Origin: Brevibacterium sp. JSBI002
GTDB taxonomy: Bacteria > Actinomycetota > Actinomycetes > Actinomycetales > Brevibacteriaceae
Assembly: GCF_026013965.1 (NCBI RefSeq)
Contig: NZ_CP110341.1
Coordinates: 2,294,001 to 2,358,000, forward strand
Length of the DNA stretch: 64,000 nucleotides
Direction of reading: 5' to 3'
Shown here: positions 16,855 to 26,362 of the stretch, one piece after another
Numbering within the stretch: the first letter of the stretch is position 1
How the letters are laid out: each line of letters opens with the position of its first letter
Notes under the pieces: generated by a model
What the model was told of the DNA's origin: nothing
What the model saw: the letters and a program-made list of their open reading frames with translations, nothing else
Databases searched by the model: none
Position numbers and translations under genes: made by a program

Positions 16855-19482
16855 ATGAATGTTCGTTCCGTTACACAGACACCAGTTCGAACGTTGATCA
16901 GCCGTGCCCACAGCATCGATGATCCGAGCGCCACTCTGCCCACTGGCGCTGATGTCTGCGCAGTTGCTGATTCGGTTGATGTTGTCAGGCAGAGGCCGCA
17001 GACCAACGATCACTTCATCAACATCGTGGCTTCTCGTCCCAGCCGCGAAGTCAATCCTCACCTGTGGACGTGGCAAGCAGAAGCTCTGGACGCCTGGCAT
17101 CAATCTGGCTGTCGAGGCGTCGTCGAAGCCGTCACGGGAGCCGGTAAGACGGTGATCGGAATCACGGCCGCGTTCGAGGCGTTTCGCCAAGGGATCAAGG
17201 TTCTGGTCCTCGTGCCGACCGCCGAACTGCAGACACAATGGCAGCGCCGTCTGATGGAGACTCTCCCCCAGGCTGATGTTGGCACGCTCGGCAATGGTCG
17301 GACGGATTCGCTCACCGGGTGTGACATTCTGGTGGCCATCATCAACTCGGCGACTCGAGGCGATCTGTTGAAAGAACATTCAGAAGGCCTGCTCATAGCT
17401 GACGAGTGCCACCGGTATGCGGCGAAGTCCTTTGCGCAGGCTCTGCAGTCGGATTTCCGTTACCGACTGGGTTTGACTGCGACCTATCAGAGACCGGACA
17501 GGGCAGACGCAGCCGTTCTCGATCCCTATTTCGGCGGCGTCGTGTTCCAGATGTGGTACGACCGTGCTCTGCGCGATGGTGTGATTGCTGAGTTCGACGT
17601 TGCTTTCGTCGGGGTCACGTTGACTGACGCGGAGCGCGGCAAATACCAGGTTGCAAGTTCAGCGATCAGCAAGCTCGGGATGACGTTGAAGACCAAGCTG
17701 GACCTGCATGGAGCATCGTTCGACCAGTTCATGGCGGCTGTCCAGTCTCTTGCCAAACGCAAGAATGATCCCTCCCCTGTCGTGTTCATGGCGCGCAAGT
17801 ATCTGGAAGCGGTCGTGAAGAGGCAGCAGGTACTCACCAATGCGAAGAACAAGATGAAAGTGCTCGAAGGCATCGCACCAGTCATTGCCGATTCGCGAGG
17901 AACCCTCGTCTTCTCGCAGACCGTCGATTCGTCAACGCAGGCCGCTCACCTGCTTCAACGCTCAGGTATCGAGACTAAGCCTGTGTCGTCGAGTTCGAAG
18001 CCGCACGAGCGTCATGGTGCGATGCAACTGTTCGCCAACGGTTTGGCGAAGGTGCTGTGTGCTCCGCGGATCCTAGACGAAGGTATCGACGTCCCCGACT
18101 CGGACCTGGCTGTCGTGCTCTCGGGCAGCAAGCAGCCCCGCCAGACGATTCAGCGTCTCGGACGAGTCATTCGTCGCAAGGCTGACGGACGTCATGGACG
18201 ATTTGTCGTCCTCTATGCCATCAACACCATCGAGGACGAGACGCGTAATCGTGACCAGCAGTTCGGAGCGGTCGTTCCTGCTGCACGACGAGTCGCGGAC
18301 TTCAACGAAACTCAGATCCGCGAGTTGAGAAAGTTCCTACGGGCTCCCGCGCCCAAACGGCAGGAAGCCCCCGCCCCATCGCTGTCCGGAACGGATGATC
18401 CGGCGGACGAGGCCTCGACGTCGAAGACTGAAGTGAACGTCGATGGTTCGGAGCCTGGTATCGACGAACCGAACTCAGCCAAAGCGCCTGAAGCGCCCAA
18501 CGTCGTCCCTCAACCGTTTGTCCTCCTCAAGGAGGTGGATGACGAGGGCGAGTTGCCCGAGGTGCTTCGAAAGGTACCTGATCCCGACGATCTTGAGGGC
18601 CTGTATCTGAAGCAGATCGGACAGTTTCCGCTGCTCAGCGCAGAAGAAGAGGTTGAAGTCGCGAAGCGCATTGAGGCCGGCATGTATGCGGACCATATCC
18701 TCGGCATGGGTCGGTACTCAACACGACGAGAACGTCGTGACCTTGAGTGGATACAGTCCGATGGCCGCGCCGCGTTCAACCAGATGGTGACTTCCAACCT
18801 CCGCTTGGTCGTGTCGATCGCCAAGAAGTACTCCCGCTCCAGACTGGAATTTCTCGACCGCATTCAAGAAGGAAATCTCGGCCTTGTTCGAGCGGTGAAG
18901 AAGTTTGACTACACCAAAGGCAATAAGTTCTCCACTTACGCAACATGGTGGATTCGTCAGGGCATTGACCGCGGGATCGGAGATTTTTCCAATACGATTC
19001 GCATCCCGATCCACCTCGTCGAACAGTTCCCAGAATTCTGGGAATGCACGAAAGACGAAGAATCACGGGCCGCCTGCGACCATGATCATTCGAAGGCGGA
19101 GGCAGCTCTCCGGATGCAACCAGCTTCACTGGATGCATACCTTGACCTGCAGTGGGACGGACACTATGCCGAGAGCCGGACGTCATTCGACGATCGCATT
19201 GCCGTATCGGATTTCTTCACCATTGATCCCGAGCAATTCATCTTGGAGGAGGAACACGTCAAGATGGTCAATGGTTTACTCAAACTGCTGTCGGAGCGCG
19301 ACGCTGAGATTGTCAGACGCCGCTTTGGATGGCTGGACGGTGAGCCACAAACGCTCGAAGCAATCGGTCAGGAGTTCGACGTCACCCGCGAACGCATTCG
19401 TCAAATAGTTAAAAACTCAGTCGCACTTATTCAAACCAGCTTGGTGGCTTGGGCACAAGAACGATCGCAGGTATCACATTAG
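16855..19482 (+). CDS. SF2 DEAD/DEAH-type helicase fused to a sigma-70 RNA polymerase factor
   Basis: One uninterrupted 875-residue frame. Residues 70-470 are an SF2 helicase of the SSL2/XPB-like type: AVTGAGKT at 92-99, ADECH at 182-186, LTATYQRPD near 208 and QRLGRVIRR at 433-441. Residues 495-560 are a Pro/Ala/Glu/Asp-rich linker. Residues 575-875 are a sigma-70 factor: region 1.2 (LYLKQIGQFPLLSAEEEVEVAKRIE), region 2 (NLRLVVSIAKKYSRSRLEFL through KFSTYATWWIRQGIDRGIGD and TIRIPIH, 648-720), a divergent region 3, and region 4 (LLSERDAEIVRRRFGW and VTRERIRQI, 811-851). The residues for core binding and for -10 and -35 recognition look close to housekeeping sigma. Divergent from the AddAB-like operon. 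I know of no described function for this fusion. Confidence 0.9.
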   Translation: MNVRSVTQTPVRTLISRAHSIDDPSATLPTGADVCAVADSVDVVRQRPQTNDHFINIVASRPSREVNPHLWTWQAEALDAWHQSGCRGVVEAVTGAGKTVIGITAAFEAFRQGIKVLVLVPTAELQTQWQRRLMETLPQADVGTLGNGRTDSLTGCDILVAIINSATRGDLLKEHSEGLLIADECHRYAAKSFAQALQSDFRYRLGLTATYQRPDRADAAVLDPYFGGVVFQMWYDRALRDGVIAEFDVAFVGVTLTDAERGKYQVASSAISKLGMTLKTKLDLHGASFDQFMAAVQSLAKRKNDPSPVVFMARKYLEAVVKRQQVLTNAKNKMKVLEGIAPVIADSRGTLVFSQTVDSSTQAAHLLQRSGIETKPVSSSSKPHERHGAMQLFANGLAKVLCAPRILDEGIDVPDSDLAVVLSGSKQPRQTIQRLGRVIRRKADGRHGRFVVLYAINTIEDETRNRDQQFGAVVPAARRVADFNETQIRELRKFLRAPAPKRQEAPAPSLSGTDDPADEASTSKTEVNVDGSEPGIDEPNSAKAPEAPNVVPQPFVLLKEVDDEGELPEVLRKVPDPDDLEGLYLKQIGQFPLLSAEEEVEVAKRIEAGMYADHILGMGRYSTRRERRDLEWIQSDGRAAFNQMVTSNLRLVVSIAKKYSRSRLEFLDRIQEGNLGLVRAVKKFDYTKGNKFSTYATWWIRQGIDRGIGDFSNTIRIPIHLVEQFPEFWECTKDEESRAACDHDHSKAEAALRMQPASLDAYLDLQWDGHYAESRTSFDDRIAVSDFFTIDPEQFILEEEHVKMVNGLLKLLSERDAEIVRRRFGWLDGEPQTLEAIGQEFDVTRERIRQIVKNSVALIQTSLVAWAQERSQVSH

Positions 19483-19637
19483 CTCAGCCGGACCGCTGGT
19501 CTGTCTAACAGCCATCTTCTCCGTTTGCTCTGCCATATGGCTATTGATGCTACGTTGAAATTCTGCACCTTCGGCTGGGCGGGGCGCAATGCCTACTCAA
19601 ACATGTCGAGCAGGAGAACGACTTGCAGTGACTCGGC

Positions 19638-21749
19638 TCAGGCTTCCGCCCCGTTCCGAGGAGAATTCTGGAACTCCGCGCGCACATCCCTCAGTCTGCG
19701 CCCGTCACTCACCGCCCAAAAATACCACCCGTTAGTGGCCTTCTTCCGCAGTGCATATCCGGCAGCCGACGGAGTTCCATATTTCTTTCCATCAAGCTCG
19801 ATCGCTCCGTCTGCCGTCAAGGTAGCACTCTTGCCCTGAAAATCGCGGTGAGTAGCCGTAAGTACCTCGCCTGGTTTCAGATTGCCTGCTTCAATGAGGT
19901 GCTTCAGTTCAATCCAATCTCCCGCCTTTGTTTGCGGGTCAACTACTTGCCCCGTATGGCCTTCTGGAACTGGCCACACTGTGAGTAGGACATCGATCAG
20001 TTCTTCTGTCCTCTGGTCGATCAGCTCTTCGTCCCAGCCGTGACCTTCAGTCCTGCTGACCACTCTTCCAGTCATGCTGATGGTGTTGTGGTCTAACAGT
20101 GCTGCTCGTTTAGCCAACCACGGCCCGTTGGACACTTTCGAGTTGAGTGACTGTGTGAGCAGAGTCAGATTGCCCAGACGATGGACTCTAGCCTGCCGTT
20201 CTTCCTCGTCTTCAGGCGAATTCACTGGCCAGTTTTCCTGCCAAGATCGGGGAAGGATGTGTTCGATCGGGTAGTTCTTCCTCTCGATCTGGGGTTGCTT
20301 TGTCTCTTGCCGGAGACGATCTTCAGCGGCTTCAAGGAACATCCTGAGCCTGCGACGAGGGAATCGTGTGTAGGCGGATTCTGTGCTCAACACGTTTCGC
20401 ACTTCGTCATTGCCAGGCCAGTAAGTGCTTGTAACGTTGAGTCGAGTCAGGTGGCCGATGATTCGATCATGAAGATCTCCGTCCGGAGCGTCCTCATTGG
20501 CGGCGATAATATCAGCGACGATACGTCCAAGATCGCTGTTCGACAGTCGAAGAATCTGTCGGCGGTACATCCAGCTTTCTGCAGCCTGAATGATTCGTCT
20601 CAGGTCTTCGTCGGACAAGGCACGACCTGGAGCGTGCAACCAGATGACTAGGGGTTTCAAGGCTTCGACTCCGCTGGCATCCATTCTGTAGAAGGCCATC
20701 GATGCTGGCTCGAGACTTCCGCCTTCGTTCTTGGCCCGCAACGTCCAGTCCTCATATTGTGTTGCTTGTGCTTTGATATCCACCAAGAGGTCCTGCATCG
20801 CTCTGCCTGACTCCTGCTCGACCCAGGATTTGAATCGAGAAAACGTCGATTGCGGACCAATATCCTCGCCTGTGGCTGCGACTAGCCACTGATTGAGGAA
20901 GAGTGAACTGCGGCTCACGAAATTCCTGCCGACGCTCACCTGCTTCATCCAGAACTTCGATTCAAAAGGCCAATCCTCATGGTAGGCGCGCTTTGTGTCT
21001 GCGCCCTCGTGGTCGAGCCGCTGAAATACGAAGTTCCTGATCAGATCGGCTGCGGTCAGCGGAGTACCGCGAGCATTCAGCGTTTCGAAGATCTCTTGGG
21101 AGTTTTCTGACGCATCAAGTTCGATGGACACGAACTGCAGCCCATCCAATAAGACGCTGGTCAGTTCTTCGGCCCGGTCTTGAAAGCCACGAGTTTCTGG
21201 ATCGCCGAGCCAACGCTCTATGACTGTGGTGAAGTAGCGATGGGCGGCAACGATTTGTGAATCTTGGTTCCGTAGGGCTGTGTAGTCAACCGGTGGCTCG
21301 GCGGTCATTACTTCGCTGAACGGCAGTCCGTCCTTATTCAGGTGCTGCAGCTTGAGTCGGCTTGTGCCCTCTTCAACATAGCGTTCTGAGTTATGCGTCA
21401 AGTCATCCAGCTGTCCCGCCAATCTCACTTCATCGGCGTTCTCGAGCAACGCGCAGACTGCATCGGCCATAATCTGCAGCGTCGTCAGCCTTTGCTGGCC
21501 GTCAATGACGTTCCAGGCAATCAGCCTCCGGCTCTGAACTTCCTGGGCTTGGAGAACTACTGCGCCAAAGAAGTGAGTGGCCTCGCGGTGCGGCTCCGCG
21601 ATTCGGATCTCCGCAACGCGTCGGATGTCGTTCCATAGCGGTTCCCACTGTTCTGCTTCCTGCCAAACGTACGGCCGTTGGAACAAGGGGATGATGAAGT
21701 GCTGGGGAAGATTGAACAACTGCATCGGTGTCCGTTTGAAAGTCTCCAT
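19638..21749 (-). CDS. GmrSD-type DUF262/DUF1524 endonuclease with C-terminal RAMA-like domain
   Basis: 703 residues from the ATG at 21749; an upstream extension to 21935 has no support. The N-terminal DUF262 domain has FIIPLFQRPYVW and the NVIDGQQRLTTLQ motif near residue 80, a ParB/sulfiredoxin-like nucleotide-binding fold. The DUF1524 His-Me nuclease motif appears as IEHILPRSW near 496, with RLGNLTLL downstream. The last 85 residues (GEVLTATHRDFQGKSATL, ending GRRLRDVRAEF) resemble the RAMA/DUF4357 domain linked to modified-DNA recognition. GmrSD-like enzymes restrict phage DNA with modified bases. The gene stands alone, convergent with the helicase-sigma gene. Confidence 0.85.
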   Translation of the reverse strand: METFKRTPMQLFNLPQHFIIPLFQRPYVWQEAEQWEPLWNDIRRVAEIRIAEPHREATHFFGAVVLQAQEVQSRRLIAWNVIDGQQRLTTLQIMADAVCALLENADEVRLAGQLDDLTHNSERYVEEGTSRLKLQHLNKDGLPFSEVMTAEPPVDYTALRNQDSQIVAAHRYFTTVIERWLGDPETRGFQDRAEELTSVLLDGLQFVSIELDASENSQEIFETLNARGTPLTAADLIRNFVFQRLDHEGADTKRAYHEDWPFESKFWMKQVSVGRNFVSRSSLFLNQWLVAATGEDIGPQSTFSRFKSWVEQESGRAMQDLLVDIKAQATQYEDWTLRAKNEGGSLEPASMAFYRMDASGVEALKPLVIWLHAPGRALSDEDLRRIIQAAESWMYRRQILRLSNSDLGRIVADIIAANEDAPDGDLHDRIIGHLTRLNVTSTYWPGNDEVRNVLSTESAYTRFPRRRLRMFLEAAEDRLRQETKQPQIERKNYPIEHILPRSWQENWPVNSPEDEEERQARVHRLGNLTLLTQSLNSKVSNGPWLAKRAALLDHNTISMTGRVVSRTEGHGWDEELIDQRTEELIDVLLTVWPVPEGHTGQVVDPQTKAGDWIELKHLIEAGNLKPGEVLTATHRDFQGKSATLTADGAIELDGKKYGTPSAAGYALRKKATNGWYFWAVSDGRRLRDVRAEFQNSPRNGAEA

Positions 21750-21812
21750 TTTCCCAAGATACCCGACACGATATTCGAATGGTTCAACGGCGTCAGTTGT
21801 TTGATTCCGGAA

Positions 21813-21863
21813 ACGAAAAACGGGGCGGATCAGCCTGACAAAGCCTGCTGAACCACCCCGTTG
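21813..21863 (-). terminator. Rho-independent terminator of the dgo operon
   Basis: On the minus strand the sequence forms a long hairpin: AACGGGG and its complement CCCCGTT at the base, inner arms TTCAGCAGGC and GTCAGGCTGA, followed by TTTTTCGTTT. It begins about 20 bp after the stop of the last MFS gene (21883) and lies before the GmrSD-like start. Confidence 0.8.
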
Positions 21864-21882
21864 ATCAATGTTGCGTCTTGCG

Positions 21883-23187
21883 TCACTCCTCCACGCGCTC
21901 AACCTTCCCAACGAGGAACACGTACGACAGCACACCGACGATGGTGACAGCGGCCATGTAGACGAACGCCGGGGCGAAGTCGATGTCGGTGACGAGGAAA
22001 CCGATGACGATCGGGGTTGCGATCGACGAGAGGTTACCGATGAAGTTGAACATGCCTCCGGTCAGACCCAACAGTCGCTCAGGTGCAAGCGCAGACACCA
22101 GTGACCACGTGATGGAGGCGAAGCCGTTGCCGAAGAATGCAATCGACATGAACACGATGACCCAAGCCGAGGAATCCGTGTAATTCGCACCGAGCATGAA
22201 CACCGTCATGGCCAGACCGATGATGATCGGGAGCTTCCGCGCCATTCCCAGCGACAGGCCCTTCTTTACCATGAGGTCAGACACCGTGCCTGAAAGCAGC
22301 ACTCCGACGAGCGCGGCGATGAAAGGCAGCGATGCCATGAAGCCTGATTCGATGTAGTCCATTCCCCGGTAGTCGACGAGGTAGGTCGGGAACCATGTGA
22401 GGAAGAACCATAGCGTCGAGGTCAGGCAGAACTGGCCGAGGTAGATTCCCCAGAGCTTCCGGCGGGTGAGCACGACCTTAACGTCGGACCAATTCAGCTT
22501 CGGCTTGGCCTCCTTCTTGACACCCGATTCGACATCGACCAATCCGCCGCCTGAAGCAATGAGGTCGATCTCAGCTTGGTTGACGCCCGACTTGTCGCGC
22601 GGCTCACGGTAGACGAACCACCAGATTCCGGCCCAGATGATGCCGACGAGACCGGTGAGGATGAACACCCAGTGCCAGGTGAGCACCGTCTGCAGCCACG
22701 ACAGCACAGGAGTGAGCAGTGCGAGACCGATGAACTGGCCCGAGGTGTAGAAGGCGATGACACGTCCGCGTTCACGCTCCGGGAACCACGCGGTCGCAAC
22801 CTTGTTATTGATGGGGTAAGCCGGTGCTTCGAAGCCACCGACCATGAGCCTGAGGATAATGAGTGCGACGAACCCGCCGGACATTCCCATGAAGAGTGTG
22901 GCCAGGGACCACAGCACCAGGCATGAGGCGTAGAGCACGCGTGGTCGCACGCGGTCGACGAGCCATCCGCCGGGCAGCTGCATTGCCGCATAGGTCCAGC
23001 CGAACGCAGAGAGCAGCAGCCCCTGTTGTCCTGTGGTGAGGTCGAACTCCTGGGACAGAGCCGGCATCGCGATGGACAGGTTGGCCCGGTCCATGTAGTT
23101 GATGACGACGGTGATGAAGAGCAGAACCGCGATGATGTAGCGGATCCGTGTGGGGCGAGTGGCGACTGCGGTGTCGAGTTTCGTCAT
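21883..23187 (-). CDS. MFS transporter, anion:cation symporter type (galactonate/hexuronate-like)
   Basis: 434 residues from the ATG at 23187, which overlaps the preceding stop by 4 bp. About 12 transmembrane helices. The signature INYMDRANLSIAMPAL in helix 1, GWTYAAMQLPGGWLVDR, and FGNGFASITWSLVSALAPERL fit the ACS family of MFS carriers that take up sugar acids such as D-galactonate and glucarate. The last gene of the dgo operon, followed directly by a terminator. Two adjacent ACS-family carriers suggest either two related substrates or two affinities; the sequence cannot decide which one carries galactonate. Confidence 0.8.
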   Translation of the reverse strand: MTKLDTAVATRPTRIRYIIAVLLFITVVINYMDRANLSIAMPALSQEFDLTTGQQGLLLSAFGWTYAAMQLPGGWLVDRVRPRVLYASCLVLWSLATLFMGMSGGFVALIILRLMVGGFEAPAYPINNKVATAWFPERERGRVIAFYTSGQFIGLALLTPVLSWLQTVLTWHWVFILTGLVGIIWAGIWWFVYREPRDKSGVNQAEIDLIASGGGLVDVESGVKKEAKPKLNWSDVKVVLTRRKLWGIYLGQFCLTSTLWFFLTWFPTYLVDYRGMDYIESGFMASLPFIAALVGVLLSGTVSDLMVKKGLSLGMARKLPIIIGLAMTVFMLGANYTDSSAWVIVFMSIAFFGNGFASITWSLVSALAPERLLGLTGGMFNFIGNLSSIATPIVIGFLVTDIDFAPAFVYMAAVTIVGVLSYVFLVGKVERVEE

Positions 23188-24518
23188 GGCGTCGGGTTTC
23201 CGGTTTCTGTTGAGTTGCTGGTTACGCGTATCGGAGCCCGCAACAGGAGCAGGTAGGCGATTCCCGCAATTACCGCGACGACGGCGCCCAGGAGGAAGGG
23301 AACGAGGTATGAGTCGGTGGTCGTCACCAAGACTCCGGTGAGCCAAGGCGAGAGTGAACCAGCGAAGTAGCCGCCGAAGTTCTGGATAGATCCCAGCGAG
23401 GCGACGCGACTACCAGTGACGACATCAGCAGGGGTCGACCATCCCACGGCGCTCAGTGCTCCGCAGAAGAACAGTGCAAGGCTCATCGCCGACAGTTGGA
23501 GAACAAAGTGACCGGTGGTCACTCCGACAAGGACTGAGCATACGGCGAGTGCGCCGCCATAGATTGCAGCGATCTGTCGTTTGCAGACCAGAGGAGCTAA
23601 TTGGTCTCGCATCCGCGAATACTTCGTGGTGAACCAGCCGCCGAGGATACCGCCGATGCCTCCGACCGCGAATGGAATCGCCGTGTACCACCCCAGTGCG
23701 GCATCGGCCACAGAGTAGATGTCATTGAGCATCAGGGGCAGAAAGGTCACGAAGATGTTCAGTGTCCACACGACGGCGACGAATCCCAGCACCATTGCCC
23801 AAGTTTGGGGCTTGGTGAAGAGCTTCAACCAGGGGATGTGACCGGTCGGGGCATTGTCGTCTTCTTCTCGAGCTCGGATGTGCTCGAGTTCAGCCGCCGA
23901 GACCCTGCGGTCATGCTCCGGGGAACGGTAGAAGACCCAGAAGCCCACTGCCACGATGACACCGAGCACACCGAGGATGACGAACATTGCTCGCCAACCG
24001 AAGCCCATAATGAGGAAGGTGAGGATCGGCGGAGCGACGGCGGGTCCCCATTTGCTTCCCGAGTCGTAGACGCCGACTGCAGCTCCGCGCTCTCGGGGTG
24101 GGAACCACTCGGCGACTATCTTCGCTGAAGTAGGCGATACCGGGGCTTCGAAGACTCCGAGCAGGACTCGTGACACCATAAAATGCCACATGTGGTGGCC
24201 AAAAGCCATCAGCGCAGTGGCGATCGACCAGAGCCCCAACGCCATGACGTATACCGGCTTCGCACCGAGACGATCGGTCAGCCATCCACCTGGTAGCTGA
24301 AAGAACGCGTATGTCAGTGAGAACGCAGTACCCAACAGCCCGATGTCCGCGGCGGTCAGACCGAGTTCGTCGATCATCTGTGGAGCTGCGATCGACAGTG
24401 ACGATCGATCCATGTAGTTGATCATCATCGCTGCGAGCAACCATCCGAGGATCCACCACCGGGCTCTCCCCAATGAGGCTACACGTCGCGACACCGTAGC
24501 TTCAGTCTTCGAGCTCAT
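23184..24518 (-). CDS. MFS transporter, ACS family (sugar-acid uptake)
   Basis: 444 residues with about 12 membrane helices. The N-terminal signature INYMDRSSLSIAAPQM and TYAFFQLPGGWLTDRLGAK, then RVLLGVFEAPVSPTSAKIV, place it in the same ACS subfamily as the next gene, but the two are clearly divergent paralogues rather than a recent duplicate. It begins 36 bp after the galactonate dehydratase gene and is coupled to the downstream transporter (ATGA). Likely an inner-membrane proton symporter for an aldonate or aldarate. Confidence 0.8.
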   Translation of the reverse strand: MSSKTEATVSRRVASLGRARWWILGWLLAAMMINYMDRSSLSIAAPQMIDELGLTAADIGLLGTAFSLTYAFFQLPGGWLTDRLGAKPVYVMALGLWSIATALMAFGHHMWHFMVSRVLLGVFEAPVSPTSAKIVAEWFPPRERGAAVGVYDSGSKWGPAVAPPILTFLIMGFGWRAMFVILGVLGVIVAVGFWVFYRSPEHDRRVSAAELEHIRAREEDDNAPTGHIPWLKLFTKPQTWAMVLGFVAVVWTLNIFVTFLPLMLNDIYSVADAALGWYTAIPFAVGGIGGILGGWFTTKYSRMRDQLAPLVCKRQIAAIYGGALAVCSVLVGVTTGHFVLQLSAMSLALFFCGALSAVGWSTPADVVTGSRVASLGSIQNFGGYFAGSLSPWLTGVLVTTTDSYLVPFLLGAVVAVIAGIAYLLLLRAPIRVTSNSTETGNPTP

Positions 24519-24554
24519 CGTCGAACACCCTTCTCTTCTACCGATCCCATCCCC

Positions 24555-25703
24555 TCACCATTCCGCGAAAGAGCCGTCAGCGTGCCGCCAGATCGGGTTG
24601 CGCCACCGGTGTCCTTCAGCGGAGCGGTCGATGACGTACTCTTCGTTCACCTCGATGCCCAAGCCTGGACCATCGGGGATCGTGATCATTCCGTCGTCGT
24701 AGTCGAAGACCGAGGCATCGGTGACGTAGTCGAGCAGATCGTTGCTCGTGTTGTAGTGGATGCCCAGGCTCTGTTCTTGAATGAAGGCGTTGTAGCTGCC
24801 GGCATCGACCTGCAGGCAGGAGGCGAGTGCGATCGGCCCCAGCGGGCAGTGCAGTGCGAGTGCCACATCGTAGGCTTCGGCCATCATCGCAACCTTCCGC
24901 GTCTCTGTGATGCCGCCGGCGTGGGAGACATCCGGCTGGATGATGTCGACGGCACCGGAGGCGATCACCTCACGGAAGTCCCACCGAGAGAAGAGCCTCT
25001 CGCCCAGCGCGATCGGCGTCGGTGTGTTCGCCATGACGTCGCGGAGTGAACCGAAGTGTTCGGAGAGCACCGGTTCTTCGATGAAGAGCAGCCGGTAGGG
25101 TTCGAGTTCCTTGATAAGGACCTTAGCCATCGGCTTGTGCACGCGGCCGTGGAAGTCGACACCGATGCCGAAGTCCTCACCGGTGGCTTCCCGGATCGCC
25201 TGGACGTTCTCGATGACCTGGTCGACCTTGGTGTACGAGTCGATGAACTGCAGCTCCTCGGTCGCGTTCATCTTCACGGCGGTGAATCCGCGGTTCTTCG
25301 TCTCCAGCGCAGCTGCGGCGGTGTCGCCTGGACGGTCACCGCCGATCCACGAGTAGGTGCGGATCCGATCCCGGACCTTCCCGCCGAGGAGCTGATGCAC
25401 AGGTTGGCCAAGCGCCTTACCCTTGATATCCCACAGGGCCTGATCGATGCCAGAGATCGCGCTCATGAGGATGGGGCCACCGCGGTAGAAGCCACCGCGG
25501 TACATGATCGTCCACAGGTCTTCGATGTTCGCGGGGTCCTTGCCGATGAGCAGGTCGGAGAGCTCATCGACGGCGGCGGCCACGGTGGCTGCCTTGCCCT
25601 CGATGATCGGCTCACCCCAACCGACGATCCCCTCGTCGGTTTCGATCTTGAGGCAGAGCCACCTCGGCGGCACGGTAAACGTCGTCATCGACGTGATCTT
25701 CAT
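24555..25703 (-). CDS. dgoD: D-galactonate dehydratase (enolase superfamily)
   Basis: 382 residues from the ATG at 25703, the same length as Escherichia coli DgoD; a longer frame from 25766 is not supported because AAAGG precedes 25703. It converts D-galactonate to 2-dehydro-3-deoxygalactonate. Visible features: N-terminal capping domain ([37 protein letters not shown]), metal ligands in [14 protein letters not shown] and [10 protein letters not shown], and the His of the second acid-base pair in [15 protein letters not shown], with [13 protein letters not shown] downstream. All fit the DgoD/mandelate-racemase subgroup. Context with DgoK and DgoA supports galactonate as substrate. Confidence 0.88.
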   Translation of the reverse strand: MKITSMTTFTVPPRWLCLKIETDEGIVGWGEPIIEGKAATVAAAVDELSDLLIGKDPANIEDLWTIMYRGGFYRGGPILMSAISGIDQALWDIKGKALGQPVHQLLGGKVRDRIRTYSWIGGDRPGDTAAAALETKNRGFTAVKMNATEELQFIDSYTKVDQVIENVQAIREATGEDFGIGVDFHGRVHKPMAKVLIKELEPYRLLFIEEPVLSEHFGSLRDVMANTPTPIALGERLFSRWDFREVIASGAVDIIQPDVSHAGGITETRKVAMMAEAYDVALALHCPLGPIALASCLQVDAGSYNAFIQEQSLGIHYNTSNDLLDYVTDASVFDYDDGMITIPDGPGLGIEVNEEYVIDRSAEGHRWRNPIWRHADGSFAEW

Positions 25704-25747
25704 TGTTCTGGCCTTTCGTTCGGTGATCGTCGTTGATGGAGCGGTGT

Positions 25748-26362
25748 TCAGTTGGTGTGCACCCACGCCGAGGCGATCGCCTCGGCCCGCACGCGTACGT
25801 CATCGGGGCGGTCGCCTCGGCGATAGAGCGAGGACCCCAGGCCCAGGCCCGCGGCTCCGGCGCCCCGCCATTCGGCGGCGTTGTCGACTCCTACTCCCCC
25901 GACGGGAAAGAGTTCGGTGCCGGTAGGCAACACCTCGCTCCAGGCCTTCATCCCGCTGATCCCCACCGCCGAGGAGGGGAAGAGTTTGACCTTGGTGGCA
26001 CCTGCTTTGATGGCGGCGAACGCCTCGGTCGGTGTCGCGGCTCCCGGGTAGGGGGTGAGTCCCATCCCGAGCGCGGTCTGGATGACTTCGGAATCTGTGT
26101 CGGGGGCGACGATGATGCGGGCACCCGCTCGCTTGCAGTCGCGGACCTGGTTGGCGGTGAGCACGGTGCCGGCACCGATCTCCAGGTCATTGCCGAACCG
26201 TTCGACCAGCGCGGCGATCGAGTCGAGCGGGTCGGGTGAGTTGAGCGGAACCTCGATGGCGGAGAACCCGGCGGCGACGATGCCCTCGGCGATGTCGAGG
26301 ACTTCGTCGGGGCGGACACCGCGGAGGATGGCGATGAGGCCGGTGGGGACAGTTTCAGGCAT
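25748..26362 (-). CDS. dgoA: 2-dehydro-3-deoxy-6-phosphogalactonate aldolase
   Basis: 204 residues, the usual length of KDPGal/KDPG class I aldolases. [19 protein letters not shown] starts the first strand, with the Glu in [17 protein letters not shown] in the middle, and the Schiff-base Lys in [12 protein letters not shown]. The ending [10 protein letters not shown] and [13 protein letters not shown] is typical of DgoA. It cleaves 2-dehydro-3-deoxy-6-phosphogalactonate to pyruvate and glyceraldehyde 3-phosphate. It overlaps the end of dgoK by 8 bp and has AAGGAG before its ATG. DgoA is preferred over the KDPG aldolase Eda because of the neighbours. Confidence 0.87.
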   Translation of the reverse strand: MPETVPTGLIAILRGVRPDEVLDIAEGIVAAGFSAIEVPLNSPDPLDSIAALVERFGNDLEIGAGTVLTANQVRDCKRAGARIIVAPDTDSEVIQTALGMGLTPYPGAATPTEAFAAIKAGATKVKLFPSSAVGISGMKAWSEVLPTGTELFPVGGVGVDNAAEWRGAGAAGLGLGSSLYRRGDRPDDVRVRAEAIASAWVHTN

